From assembly GCA_905221605.1 (NCBI GenBank), contig CAJNDS010000280.1:908357-972356 (forward strand): a stretch of 64,000 bases of DNA. The letters run 5' to 3'. This DNA comes from Symbiodinium natans. Taxonomy: Eukaryota > Sar > Dinophyceae > Suessiales > Symbiodiniaceae. The notes under the pieces are model-generated. The model was not told the DNA's origin. It made no database searches and worked only from the letters and a program-made list of their open reading frames with translations. Shown one piece after another: positions 32,286 through 42,826 of this stretch (within the stretch, counting starts at the first letter, position 1; each line of letters opens with the position of its first letter). A program made the translations under genes and the position numbers.

Positions 32286-33101
32286 CATGAAGACATTGGC
32301 GTTGCAGTGGCGGGCCAGCTTTCTCGTTGTTCAAAATGGGTCGAGTCAAGCCTTGGCCTTGGCATTGCATGTGTGTTTTAAACCCTCAACCCTAAACCCT
32401 AAACCCTCAACCCTAAACCCTAAACCCTAAATCCTAAACCCTAAACCCTAGTGCGGGTACCCTTCTGCGAGCTTGATGTGTGGGATCATTACAACTCCCC
32501 TCGTCGTGCGACGCTAAGGGTAACAGTGTCCCAGCAGTATCCCCCAAAGCAACCATGCACCCATATAAAGCCCCAACACCTAAACTCGAAATCCCGAACC
32601 CTAAGCCCTGTTTGATCTAAAGGTCACCTTCTTTGGAAGCTACTGCGGGGTCTCGGGGTGTAGAAGGGAAATACGGAGGGCTAATTTGGGAGCAGGTATG
32701 CTGATCAATATATATATATATATATGTATATATCCACACAGAGGACACTCAAGCACCCCCCCAACAGAACGTAACAACTGCTTTTGGGGCTCCAAGTCTG
32801 CCAACTCAAGGCACCCTGGATCCCCAAGCCCTGAACCCTGAACCCTAAGTTTAAGGGTGTAGACTTTAGGATTCTGGGTTTGGGGATCCAGGGTTTCAGT
32901 AGGGCAGTGGCAATCCTCGTCGTGGCGCGCGCACGTGCCGCCTGCAAGGGCTTGACCATGTCCTTACCGCGTCACAGGTTGCTCTTGATTTCAGTTCAGG
33001 GGTCAGGGTTCAGGGTTCAGGGCTCAGGGTTCAGGGTTTAGGGTTTAGGTTTTAGGTTTTAGGGTTTAGGGTTAAGGTTGCTTTTCATTTCAGTTGGGGT
33101 A

Positions 33102-33220
33102 CCCAAAAAGGACATAAGCATAAGCATTTTATGGGGATATCCCTACCTTATTGGGCTTCATTTTAAGGGTGCTTATATGGGATATCCCTATCCAAATTTT
33201 TGCTTATGTGCTTTTTCGGG
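33102..33220. mobile_element. Family J MITE-like element
   Basis: A 119-bp element with terminal inverted repeats CCCAAAAAGGACATAAGCA and TGCTTATGTGCTTTTTCGGG. The interior has GGGGATATCCCTACC and ATGGGATATCCCTATCC. No other copy was seen in the window. An open + strand frame crosses it, but it is probably not coding. Confidence 0.7.
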
Positions 33221-33285
33221 GCCCTATTCAGCGCGCTTTGGCATCTGCCCAATTTGGGAATGTCTCAGCTGTGTTGCGGTGGGTC

Positions 33286-33347
33286 TACTTCTCAAGCCCT
33301 AAACCCTAAACCCTAAACCCTAAACCCTAAACCCTATACTTCTCAAG
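33286..33347. repeat. CCCTAAA array flanked by an 11-bp direct repeat
   Basis: TACTTCTCAAG occurs at 33286-33296 and again at 33337-33347. Between them lie only five CCCTAAA units plus CCCTA (33297-33336). This is the form of a target-site duplication: one copy before and one after an inserted telomere-like block. The second copy is also the outer part of the long palindrome. Confidence 0.75.
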
Positions 33348-33542
33348 TCGATCCTCGAGCCGAAGACAACCGACTGGGTGGCGGGTTCCAGACTTCGGTA
33401 AAAGACTTCCCGGAGAAGCGCTTCTCCGGGAAGTCTTTTACCGAAGTCTGGAACCCACCACCCAGTCGGTTGTCTTCGGCTCGAGGATCGACTTGAGAAG
33501 TATAGGGTTTAGGGTTTAGGGTTTAGGGTTTAGGGTTTAGGG
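33297..33542. repeat. Long near-perfect palindrome with telomere-like ends
   Basis: The centre is AAGCGCTT at 33419/33420. The unique arms (33337-33419 and 33420-33502) are complementary with one visible mismatch (C at 33382 against A at 33457). The match continues outward into CCCTAAA on the left and TTTAGGG on the right, so the full palindrome is about 246 bp. No loop separates the arms. Confidence 0.9.
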
Positions 33543-34643
33543 TTTAGGGTTTAGGGTTTAGGGTTTAGGGAAGCTTATGTTGAGTTTCGGCTAGGGGAGC
33601 TTAAGTAGGGTGCTCGGCTTTATCGCAAGTTTCTTGGTTGGTGACGCTGGAGTAGTAAGAAGCCGTACCCCCCAAGCATTCGACGGAGGAATGGGATGCA
33701 AAATGTATCGAGAGGCTTGAGGTGAGGTGTGGCCGCACGTTTAGGGTTTAGGGTTTAGGGTTTAGGGTTTAGGGTTTAGGGTTTAGAGTTTAGGGTTTAG
33801 GGTTTAGGGTTTAGGGTTTAGGGTTTAGGGTTTAGGACCATACAAGTACTGGAACAATAGGTCGCCTGAAGGAAGCCCGACAGCTATTCTGTTTCCTTGG
33901 CGGTAGGATCTCTGATACAAAGGTTCACCCTAAACCCTAAACCGTAAACCCTAAAACCCAAACCTCAGGTTAATGATTCCCTGGAGCATCCTAAGCTCAA
34001 ATGCCCCTGTATCTCTTGAACCCTTGGTTTAGGGTTTAGGGTTTTGGGTTTAGGGTTGAGGGTTTAGGGTTTAGGGTTTAGGGTTTTAGTTTAGAGCCCT
34101 CAGCCCTTTAGCCTACCTTAGGCCCCCGAGGCCTTCTATTGATGCCTGAACCCCAAAGCCTAAACCCTCAACCTTACACCCTCAACCCTAAACCCTATAA
34201 ACCCTCTTAAACCCTCAACCCTAAACCCTCAGCCCTCAACTCTAAACCCTAAGCCCCAACCCTAAACCCTAAACCCTAAATCCTAAACCCTACGCGCCCA
34301 AGCAGTCCCCCCTCACCGCAGGCCGCCAGCATCGCACCTGGCGGTGGATGCGCTGTTGCGGGTGGAGTGGCCCGGGGCTCCAGCGACCGAGTCTTGGGTT
34401 TAGGGCGTTTAGGGCGTTTAGGGCGTTTAGGGTCTAGGGTTTAGGGTGTTTAGGGTTTGGGGTTTTAGGGTTTAGGTCTCATCCCTCTAAACCCCCTAAA
34501 CTTGGGTAACTCCACTCTTTGTGTCTCAAGATGACGGGACCTAAACCCTAAACCCTAAACCCTAAACCCTAAACCCTAAACCCTAAACCCTAAACCCTAA
34601 ACCCTAAACCCTAAACCCTAAACCCAAGTATTGTGGCCCACAG

Positions 34644-34939
34644 TTGAGCGTTACCTCACGAGGCTTGTGCGACCCGGGTTCCCTGTCAAGCCGATTGACA
34701 TCCCAGTTTAGGGTTTAGGGTTTAGGGTTTAGGGTTTAGGGTTTAGGGTTTAGGGTTTAGGGTTTAGGGTATCCCCCGACGGAACACAGGTGATCCAGTT
34801 GTTTGTGGCGATTGCACAAGGGTGCGAAGCCATGCAAGCTGGAGGAAACTTTGCATCCTGGCTCGGGTTCGCAGCGCTAGCAGGGAGACAGTACAGTCTG
34901 GCGCCAAATCCGTACTGGCCTATGAACCTCTTGGCGCAA
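34644..34939 (+). CDS. Coding segment interrupted by nine TTTAGGG repeats
   Basis: The left part (34644-34706) follows GGCCCACAG and reads VERYLTRLVRPGFPVKPIDI then P. The right part (34770-34939) reads SPDGTQVIQLFVAIAQGCEA, then MQAGGNFASWLG, and ends near NLLAQ. Between them is exactly (TTTAGGG)9, 63 bp. Removing 63 bases keeps the frame and restores one Val codon. Strict GT-AG removal (62 bases) would give another, also open, frame with poorer composition, so the splice borders are uncertain. Function unknown. Confidence 0.5.
34707..34769 (+). repeat. (TTTAGGG)9 inside a coding segment
   Basis: Nine perfect heptamers, 63 bp, with no partial unit. It lies between the G and T of a would-be GTA codon. 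Read through, it gives an immediate TAG stop. Either a spliced intron or a disrupting insertion. Confidence 0.85.
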
Positions 34940-34974
34940 TAGGTCGTCCGTTGCCGGTCTCCCTCCAAACCCTC

Positions 34975-35300
34975 TTAATGCCCTAAACACTCTATAAACC
35001 CTCTAAACGCCCTAAACACTCTAAACCCTCTCAACGCCCTAAACCCTTAAAACCCTGTAAACGCCCTAGACCCTCTAAACCCTCTCAACCCTCTAAACCC
35101 CCTCAGCCCTCTAAATCCCCAAAGCCCTCTAAAGCCTCTAAACCCTCTAAAACTTAAAACCCTCTAAACCCCCAAGCCCCCGAAACCCTCTAAACCCTCC
35201 AGAACTCTAAACCCTAATCCCCAAAACCCCTCAAGCCTCTAAACCCTCTAAAACTCTACACCCCCTAAACCCTCAAAGCCCTCAAAAACCCGCAAACGTG
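34975..35300 (+). repeat. Degenerate CCCTCTAAA array
   Basis: About 35 copies of 8-10 base words around CCCTCTAAA and CGCCCTAAA, with many point changes. It is one of the longest telomere-derived tracts but far from the heptamer, so probably old. A cleaner array of the same 9-mer is at 15310-15385. Confidence 0.85.
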
Positions 35301-35532
35301 CCGAGGGAGAAGGCCTGGTGGAGAGCCAAAGCAGTGGACCCAGTTCTGAAGAATTGAGCAGAGTTGATCGTTTAGGGTTTGGGGCTTGGGGTGTTCAGGG
35401 TTATACGGTTATACGTTGCTGTGCATTCTTGCCGCTGATGAGCAACTCCCTCCAGGAGGGTCCACAAAGCAGGGGCTGACCCGACACCTCACACTCAATA
35501 CTCCCCCCCCGCCCCCCTACGCCTGGGACCGG

Positions 35533-35637
35533 GAGTAAGCCCTTGTTTTTCCTTTTTTTTAGGGTTGGGGTTCCCTTATGATCCCCTTAAAACCAAAAAG
35601 GGCACCCTGTTTATTCCTAGGTTACTCCCGGAGGGCT
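35533..35637. mobile_element. Family G element
   Basis: Contains AAGCCCTTG, T-rich, GGGGTTCCCTTATGATCCCC, AAACCAAAAAGGGCACCC and TTTATTCCTAGGTTACTCCC. It is the clearest copy of the family in this window. Confidence 0.6.
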
Positions 35638-36296
35638 ATTCCAAATCGGGCAAAAGTTCCAAGGGCTAATGTTATGGGGGTAGGGTTGTCATAGTTGGGC
35701 AACATTTTTCATTTTTAAGGGTACTTAAACCTAAAAAGGAATAACCATGTAAATTTTTTTCTATCCCAACCATGAACTAGGGTTTGGGCGTATTGTGGGG
35801 TGGAGGGGGGGCCTTTAGTTAGATTGAGTTACCGCTTTTGGTTTCCATTATCTAAGGTTGAAGCCATGGGCCCTTAGCATGGTCCCTTAACATCCCAAGA
35901 TTCCGGCTCTAATCAAGGCAGCTCGTCCAGCCGAGGTCGTGGCGATGGATCCTGAGCAAGGGGTCAAGGCAGGCCCAGTTTGCTTCTTTTGCCCTAAGAC
36001 CCTAAGCCCTAAATCCTAAACCCTAACCCTAAACCCTAAACCCTAAACCCTAAACCCTAAACCCTAAACCCTAAACCCTAAACCCTAAACCCTAAACCCT
36101 ATTTTATCCAATTTGCGGGTTCTTGGGCGCAAAAGGCCTGACTACACTTGATTTTGTGGGCTATGTTGAGCCTAAGGGTTTAGGTTTAGGGTTTAGGGTT
36201 TGGGGTTGAGGGTTTAGGGTTTAGGGTTTCAACCTGAATCCTAAAGGCCACATCCCCTGAAGCCTGGATCTTGACATTCTTTGAAGGACAATTCCT

Positions 36297-36413
36297 TTGG
36301 GGTGTTCCCTCTTATACAAGCAGCCCTTAACAAGGACTACAATAGGGGGGGGGGGGGGGGGGGGGCGCCATAATCCCTATTAAGGACTGTTTGTACGCAG
36401 GGGAACATCCCAA
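36297..36413. mobile_element. Family D element with G-tract
   Basis: The left arm is TTGGGGTGTTCCCTCTTATA, the right arm has GTACGCAGGGGAACATCCCA. Inner words CAGCCCTTAACAAGGACTAC and CCTATTAAGGACTG match the copy at 31442. A run of about 20 G sits in the middle. Confidence 0.7.
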
Positions 36414-37072
36414 GCAGTTCCTCTGAAACACCGAAAACAGGAAACATTCGTCTGGGCGAGGCACAACCGTAAACCCTTGGTCTAAACTCTAAACCCTAAA
36501 CCCTAAACCCTAAACCCTAAACCCTAAACCCTAAACCCTAAACCCTAAACCCTAAACCCTAAACCCTAAACCCTACACCCTAAACCCTAAACCCTAAACT
36601 ACCCTAGACCACCCTAAACCCTAGAACCTAAAACCCTAAAACCTTAAACCCTAAACCCTAAACCCACCTCTAAAGCCCGGTGGCTGGAGAACCAGGATCC
36701 TAAACCCTAAACCCTAAACCCTAAACCCTAAACCCTGAACCCTGAACCCTGAACCCTGAACCCTGAACCCTGAACCCTGAACCCTAAACCCTAAACCCTA
36801 AACCCAATCCCTGTATGCTGGCTTAGAGTGGTTCAAGTTTTAGCAGCCAGCTATTGGCTGTTGTCATGTCCCATCCTAGATGCCAGAGCGCCCTCGGTCG
36901 AACCTTCAACTTGCGTCCCGATCTTTCATGGAGCCCAGGATAGCAGAGTATACTGACTTCGTGCGTTTCGATTCATAGGGCTCTCCGAGAGCAACACATG
37001 CGTTCTAGAGTTTAGGGTTTTGGGTTTAGGGTTCAGGGTGTAGGGTTACATACGTTAGCATTCTCTTCGCAA

Positions 37073-37165
37073 ATGTTCATCGTCCGAAAAGAGGTCACCT
37101 ACGCCGGCATGGGCCCAGATCACGACGAGTGGATTCCGAACGACTCGGAGGCCTTCTCGGCCACA
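37073..37165 (+). CDS. Exon-like segment, possible chromo-barrel-type motif
   Basis: The frame starts MFIVRKEVTYAGMGPDHDEW and continues IPNDSEAFSAT, then meets TTTAGGG-type sequence at 37166. VTYAGxxPDHDEWIP recalls the VxYxGWxxxWDEWVP pattern of chromo-barrel domains, but the match is short and made by eye. The first Met may not be a true start. The frame stays open beyond 37165 only through Gly/Leu-rich translated repeat. Confidence 0.45.
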
Positions 37166-38463
37166 TTTAGGGCCTATTTGGGGCTTAGGGGGTTTGGGAC
37201 TTGGGGTTTACATGGTTTAACGGGTTTACAGGTCCTAGGGTTCATAGAGGTTTTATCACCGGGTTTATTGGTCTTAAGCGGGTTTTCAGAATTTATGTAT
37301 AGGGTTTATGGGTTCAAGGATTCAAGGCTCAGGGGCTTGGGTTGTGAGAGATTGTGCATGCAGACTTCCGAGTTCGGTGTTCTAGAGGTTTGGGGTTTAG
37401 GGTTGAGGGATGACATGTGGGTGATATGTCTAATGAGTGTTTAGGGCCTAGGGTAAATGGTAAGACAAGTTTATCACGCAAGGTATGCGCAAGACCGTAT
37501 CTCTCATAGAGCACATGGCGCCAGTGCTTGGTAGGGAGTTGACTGCATATGGGCGGTTTAGGGTTTAGGGTTTAGGGTTTAGGGTTTAGGGTTTAGGGTT
37601 TAGGGTGCCGTCATCCTGCGGCCTTCCGGAAGCCCTACATCCTACATCCTAAGCCCTATAAGCCCTAAACCGCTAACCCTACTCTAGGGGTCGGAATAAT
37701 GACTAATCGTTTTCCCTTGTGGTCCCTTTGCATATATATATATATATGTATTGTACTGACCCCGAAAAAACCCTCTTGCAATTATTCAGGCCCCTATACT
37801 AGGCTCCTTCCTCTATGGCCCAAGCAGAGTCTACAACGAGAATGCCCGCATGGAGGCTTCTGGGGAAACTCAGACAGGCTCTGAGATTCCACCCCAAACC
37901 CCTCAAACCCAAGACCTAAACCCCAAACCGGTTTAGGGTTTGGGGTTAAGAGATTAGGGTTTAGGGTTTAGGGTTTAGGGCGGTTTAGGGTTTAGGATTC
38001 AGGGTTTAGGGCCCAGCGATTCTCTCAGCATGTACTTTAGATTAGTCATGTAGGTGTAGGATTTAGGATTTAGGATTTAGGGTTTAGGGTTTAGGGTTTA
38101 GGGTTTAGGGTTTAGGGTTTAGGGTTTAGGATTCAGGGTTTAGGGTTTAGGGCCAAAACCCTAAACCCGATCAGCCTTCAGCCGACTCTTCCCGCCAGCG
38201 CCTCCGATTGCCGATCGAGGGCGACCAGCCGTTTGAACAGGCACATGTGTTTTTAGGGTTTAGGGTTTAGGGTTTAGGGTTCAGGGTTCAGGGTTTAGGG
38301 CTTATAGCTTATAGGGCTTAGGGGATTGCAGCCTAGCAAGGCATGCGGCTTGCTGGGATTTAGGGCTTAGGGTTCAGGGCTTAGCCAGGCTTCTACTTCA
38401 TTTCTCCCAAAACCAAGCAAACAGGGCTAAACCCTATATATATATATATATATATATTGTACT

Positions 38464-38742
38464 GGCTCCAACCAAATTCCGAGCGTAGACCCCAAACAGA
38501 GAGCTGCCAAGTGGACGCGCAAGAGCTTTCCAATGGAGCAAGAACACGTCCAACAGACACCGCGAGCGCAGCCAGATGTCCCAAATTGAAGGCAGTTTCA
38601 TTTCGTGAGCACGGAAGTCGAAAAGCGATGACAGTTTACGCCTGCGCGTAGGCGCGAGCGCAATTTGCGTGCAAACAGCAAGCAGGCTTCGAGAAAAAAC
38701 AGCCGTGATTCGCAGCAAGCAAAAGCACGCGTGGTTGGAGCC
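38464..38742. mobile_element. Element with terminal repeats GGCTCCAACCA (family L)
   Basis: A 279-bp island bounded by GGCTCCAACCA at 38464-38474 and TGGTTGGAGCC at 38732-38742, a perfect 11-bp inverted repeat. The inside has no telomere repeats and balanced base content. A minus-strand frame (38434-38757) is open across it but its codon content is unconvincing. It follows an (AT)n run, which may be its target. Confidence 0.6.
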
Positions 38743-40352
38743 CCATAGTGTTGACACACTCTCTGGGAAGTCAGTAAGAGGAACTTGAAATCTCCATCTG
38801 ATACCGAGGAACTAAAGCTACCTGCACCCTAAACCCTAAACCCTAAACCCTAATTAAACCCTAAACCCTAAACCCTAAACCCCAAACCCCAAACCCCAAA
38901 CCCCAAACCCCAAACCCTAAACCCTAAACCCTAAACCCTAAACCCTAAACCCTAAACCCTAAACCCTAAACCCTAAACCCTAAACCCTAAACCCTAAACC
39001 TTAAACCCTAAACCCAAACCCTATAAAGCTACATGCCCTCCCTCACACCTGAGAATCGATTCGGAATCCGCATAGGGACTCCAATCCCCAAACCCTCGTC
39101 CCGAAACTCGAAACCCGAAACGCTGCCCCCTGTCGAATTCCTAAACCCTGAAGCCCTATTTCGCATTCTAAACACTGAGCCCTCAAGCCCTCGTCGTGCT
39201 TGGACCCTAAAGCCGGGTTTAGGTTTCAGGGTGAGCGCATAAAATGTCAGCCCTAAACCCTCACCACCAAACCCCAAACCCTAAACCTGAAGATTCCAAA
39301 ACCTACTGTGTTGTAGGGTTCCGAAGAACCCCAGCAGAGGATTGATACTCAGACCCCTACAACAAAAACGGGCTTTGGGTTCTTAAGACCCAGGCGGCGT
39401 CTACTGGCAAAGCACTGGCACGCCTAAACCTTAAACCCTAAACCCTAAACCTAAACCCTAAACCCTATTCCTAAATCGTGATTTTGGCTCAGTTGGATGC
39501 TTCGGCTTGATCTAGCAATAATCCTTTCATCCCTGAGGCCATGGCTGCTCAGGGTTCAGGGTTCAGGGTTCAGGGTTCAGGGTTCAGGTTTCAGGTTTAG
39601 GGTTTAGGGTTCAGGGTTTAGGGTTCCGGGCGTGATCATGAAGAAATGGTGGGCTAGATCACTTTACAGCCAAAACCCTCTCCTCCTCGCGTCTGAGGCG
39701 AAGCCGCTGCCCAAGAATCCCATGAACCAGTCGTACGTGACGACGGCTCATCTTTGGGTGTTGAGAGTTTAGGGTTTAGGATTTGAGGTGTTGGGTTTAA
39801 GCTGTAGGGTTTAGGTTTTCAGGCTTGGGTTTAGGGTTTGGGGTAAGAATTCAGGAGTTTATGGTTTAGGGTTTAGGGTTTGCCAGGCTACCTGAAAGAA
39901 CCACGTGCTGAGGGTTCACTGGGTTGCAGTAAAAACGGAGCTTACAGGCAACAAAATGGGGCATCATGAGAGATCCCTGAATCCTAAATCCTAAAACCTA
40001 AGCCCTAAATCCTAAACCCTAATTTCTAGACCCTAAACCTTAATTTCTAAACCCTAAACCCTAAGTCTTAAACCCTAATTTCTAAGCCCTAATTTCTAAA
40101 CCCTAAACCCCAAAATCCTAAACCCTAAATTCTAAACCCTAAATTCTAAACCCTAAATTCTAAACCAAAAAACCCAAAAAAACTAAACCCTAAACCCTAG
40201 ACCCTAAATGTTCTGGGTTTGCTACCTTGGTGCCTCCTACTTTGCGGTTCACAAAACCAAAAAGCAGTTTTTTGGGACTCTTGCAAGCCCTAAACCCTAA
40301 ACCCTAAACCCTACATGGGGGGAGGGGGAGGGTTCCCTCCCCCAAAACCATC

Positions 40353-40385
40353 CAACACGCCGCCAGGGTCGGCGGACCCTAAACC
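40353..40385 (+). repeat. Shared junction motif, copy 1
   Basis: Contains CCAACACGCCGCCAGGG and GGGTCGGCGGACCC, a potential hairpin. CCCTAAA repeats start straight from the final ACCC. An identical motif at 60750-60782 also runs into CCCTAAA. A G-rich tract lies upstream in both cases. Confidence 0.7.
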
Positions 40386-41101
40386 CTAAACCCTGCACAA
40401 AAAAGAAGACGAAACACAAATCATAAAACCAGAGCCAGACCACTCCCTTTACCTGTTAACAGCAACTCATCCTGAACCCCAAACCCCAAATTCTGAACCC
40501 TAAACCACCTAAACTCCCCAAACCCCCGAAGCCCCCTAAACCCCCCACCCCAAACCCTGAACCCCTAACCCTAAACCCTAAACCAAACACCCAAACCCTC
40601 AACCCTAAAACCTAAGCAATAAACCCCCTAAACCCTAAACCCTACACCCTAAACCCTAAACCCTAAACCCTAAACCCTAAACCCTAAACCCTAAACCCTA
40701 AACCCTAGACCCTAGACCCTAGACCCTAGACCCTAAACCCTAAACCCTAAACCCTAAACCCTAAACCGAAGCCTTAAAGATCAATACGTGCACGCTCCAA
40801 GCCAGGTGCCCAAGCCCTTCAACCAGGAGAAGGTCGGGCCCATAATTTAGGGTTTAGGGTTGAGGGTTTAGGGTTTAGCTTGAGGGTTTAGGGTTTAGGG
40901 TTTGGGGTTTGGGGTTTAGGGTTACACAGGGTTGCAGGGAGCTGCGAACCCGTTCAGTATTTGGGGTGTTGGGTTTAGGGTGTAGGGTTGTTTGACAGCG
41001 CAAGCCTATTTTCTGGTTATGACGAATTTCAAGAACCCCTTATAAAAGACTCGCAGCCCTAAGCCCTAAACCCAAAACATGTTTGGTTCTTGCAGTCTTT
41101 A

Positions 41102-41227
41102 CTACTACTTGCTTAAGAACCCCAAAAGAATTAAAAAAAAAAAAACAAACTACAATCCCTATATTACCCTTAGTCAGGAAGAATATGGTTTTACATTTTT
41201 TCGGGTTTCTTAAGCAGTTAGCAGTTT
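41102..41227. mobile_element. Family H MITE-like element, copy 2
   Basis: A 126-bp element with ends CTACTACTTGCTTAAGAACC and GTTTCTTAAGCAGTTAGCAG. The interior has an A-run, ACTACAATCCCTATATTACC and a T-rich part. Same termini as 31347. Confidence 0.7.
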
Positions 41228-41808
41228 AAGGTAGGGTTTAGCTTCAGCACTGCTTTGTCGGTGGATCCGGGGAATCTAGGGCCCGAGAAGGCCGATCACT
41301 GCTCCACGGGTGCTGTTGAGGGTCTAGAAATCCAGGGTGTAGGGTTTAGGGTTTAGGGTTTAGGGTTTAGGGTTTAGGGTTTAGGGTTTAGGGTTGGCAA
41401 CGTGAATGGTGTGCGCACCCTACGGGTGGCAAGAGTTTAGTGCGTAGGGTCTGGGCTTACTGCTTGACGCTTTCGGGTTCTGATACACGAGGGTCTCTGA
41501 GCCTGAAGGTTTCATGAAGAGTTTTTGTCGTTCATGAACTTTGTGTAATTGTTGTACGTGGCTCATGCTCTTGCTCCCTATGCCCTAAGCCCTAAGCCCT
41601 AAACACCAAATGGGGCTTTCTCGGGGTTTGCAGGGGGGGGGGGGTTTAAACCTAGTTGGGATGTTGAGCACTTGGGATTTTTGGATTTAAGATTTAAAGG
41701 ACCAGGGGTTTAGGGTTTAGGGTTCAGGGTTCAGGGTTTAGGGTTTAGGGTTTAGACTAAACCGTTAACCTTTGGTCCGTGAAGGTTGCCTCGTAGACAC
41801 CCAACTGC

Positions 41809-41884
41809 GCTGAGGAGTTTCGGAAGCGGCAGCTACGCCTGCGGGAGAAGGTGGCCGAGTTCCAGCAGGCTCTCGATTCTGCAG
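41809..41884 (+). CDS. Coiled-coil-like exon segment
   Basis: The frame reads AEEFRKRQLRLREKVAEFQQ and then ALDSA. It is rich in E, K, R, L and Q with a heptad-like pattern, so a helix or coiled coil is likely. It stops at GGTTTAGG, where a GT donor made by a telomere-like repeat is possible. No clear AG acceptor is seen immediately upstream. No parent gene is known. Confidence 0.45.
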
Positions 41885-42705
41885 GGTTTAGGTTTAGGGT
41901 CAAACCTTAAGGTTCAGGGTTTAGGCGGGGGTTTTTTAGGTTGAGGGTTTTGGGATCAGAGCCCTGCTCCTTAGGGCTGCGGGATAGAACCTCAACCCTG
42001 TCAAGCCCAGACACTAATCATGTACTTCAACATGGGGGTTTCCGAAACTCTAAACCCTAAACCCTAAACCCTAAACCCTAAACCCTAAACCCTAAACCCT
42101 AAAGGGTTACCTCGCGGGGGTCCTCCTCATAAGGGCATCCTACTATTTGGGGGGGTGTATAACAGGGGTCCCTTATGATCGCAAACCCCCCAGTCTGTGC
42201 TATGGGCTGAAGTCATCGAAGTTTTAAGGGTGTAGGGTTTAGGGTTTAGGGCTTGGTGCTGGGTTGCAGAAATGGTGAGTTTGCGTCTAAGTTTTCCTGC
42301 GAAAGTCCTAAGCCCGAAGCCCTAAACCCTAAACCATGAAACCCTTACACAATGATACATGTACGGCCAGGAGCACCTTGGAAAAGTGGATCCAGCGATA
42401 GAGGTCTGCCGCCGGGAGGGGTTTGGGCCAAGGGTTTCGACTTTAGGGCGGGCCCTTGGGACATTGCGCATTTTTCCCGGATTTGAGGTGAATTTTGTAG
42501 GATGAGCTTATGCAGGAATTCTTTTCAGAGGCTTTGAAGGGTCACCCTACCTAGGCCCTAAAGCCCTGCGCCCCACAACCTAAACCCTAAAACCCTCAAA
42601 CCCCAAGGGCCTTGGGGCTTGTGGCTTACCCTAAACCCTAAACCCTAGACCCTAAACCCTAAACCCCAAACCCCAAACCCTAAACCCTAAACCATAAACC
42701 CTACA

Positions 42706-42826
42706 CCCTAAACCCTAAACCCTGTAAGAGTCAAACGTCACGCCAAGCACCCTACCCAAGCACTTGTAGTGCTTGGGTAGGGTGCTTGGCGTGACGTTTG
42801 ACTCTTACAGGGTTTAGGGTTTAGGG
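42706..42826. repeat. Perfect 121-bp palindrome with telomere-like ends
   Basis: Arms of 59 bp around a 3-base loop (TGT at 42765-42767). The unique part runs from GTAAGAGTCAAACGTCACGC to the loop and back. Both arms run outward into CCCTAAA (left) and TTTAGGG (right), two units of which also pair. No mismatch was found by eye. Confidence 0.9.

Larger units (their letters stand above)
30843..34643. repeat. Telomere-repeat mosaic, 30.8-34.6 kb
   Basis: Main arrays: 31020-31055, 31540-31630 (CCCTAAA), 31733-31790, 32070-32118, 32375-32450, 33000-33075 (TTCAGGG then TTTAGGG), 33738-33838 (about 14 TTTAGGG), 34020-34095, 34140-34290 (degenerate), 34400-34470 and 34540-34626 (12 CCCTAAA). A partial family D element is at 30926-30982. 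Coding-like islands include 32000-32070 (RRYAKMLQLLPATEIQTG) and 34323-34395. An (AT)n run is at 32707-32733. The region is rich in inverted-repeat elements, listed separately. Confidence 0.85.
34943..38463. repeat. Telomere-repeat mosaic, 34.9-38.5 kb
   Basis: Main arrays: 34975-35300 (see separate entry), 36005-36100 (CCCTAAA), 36180-36230, 36480-36675, 36700-36805 (CCCTAAA with an inner block of seven or eight CCCTGAA), 37010-37045, 37556-37605, 37925-38000, 38060-38155 and 38255-38310. 35640-35900 holds a T-rich unique part and a partial family F element (35860-35905). (TA)n runs lie at 37729-37747 and 38434-38457, both followed by TTGTACTG. No further gene is supported. Confidence 0.8.
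38743..42705. repeat. Telomere-repeat mosaic, 38.7-42.7 kb
   Basis: Main arrays: 38823-39035 (CCCTAAA with a block of CCCCAAA), 39420-39470, 39548-39620 (TTCAGGG then TTTAGGG), 39975-40200 (CCCTAAA alternating with TTCTAAA), 40265-40310, 40565-40765 (with a CCCTAGA block at 40708-40735), 40845-40925, 41338-41394, 41705-41755, 42050-42105 and 42630-42705. 39050-39240 is an open but repetitive island. 41400-41570, 42110-42300 and 42370-42560 are unique with no supported gene. Confidence 0.85.

Noticed and set aside
39481-39491. ATTTTGGCTCA, 11 bases also present in the dinoflagellate spliced leader
   Set aside because: Only the inner 11 bases match; the start and the AAG end do not, and no gene or donor follows. 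Could be chance.
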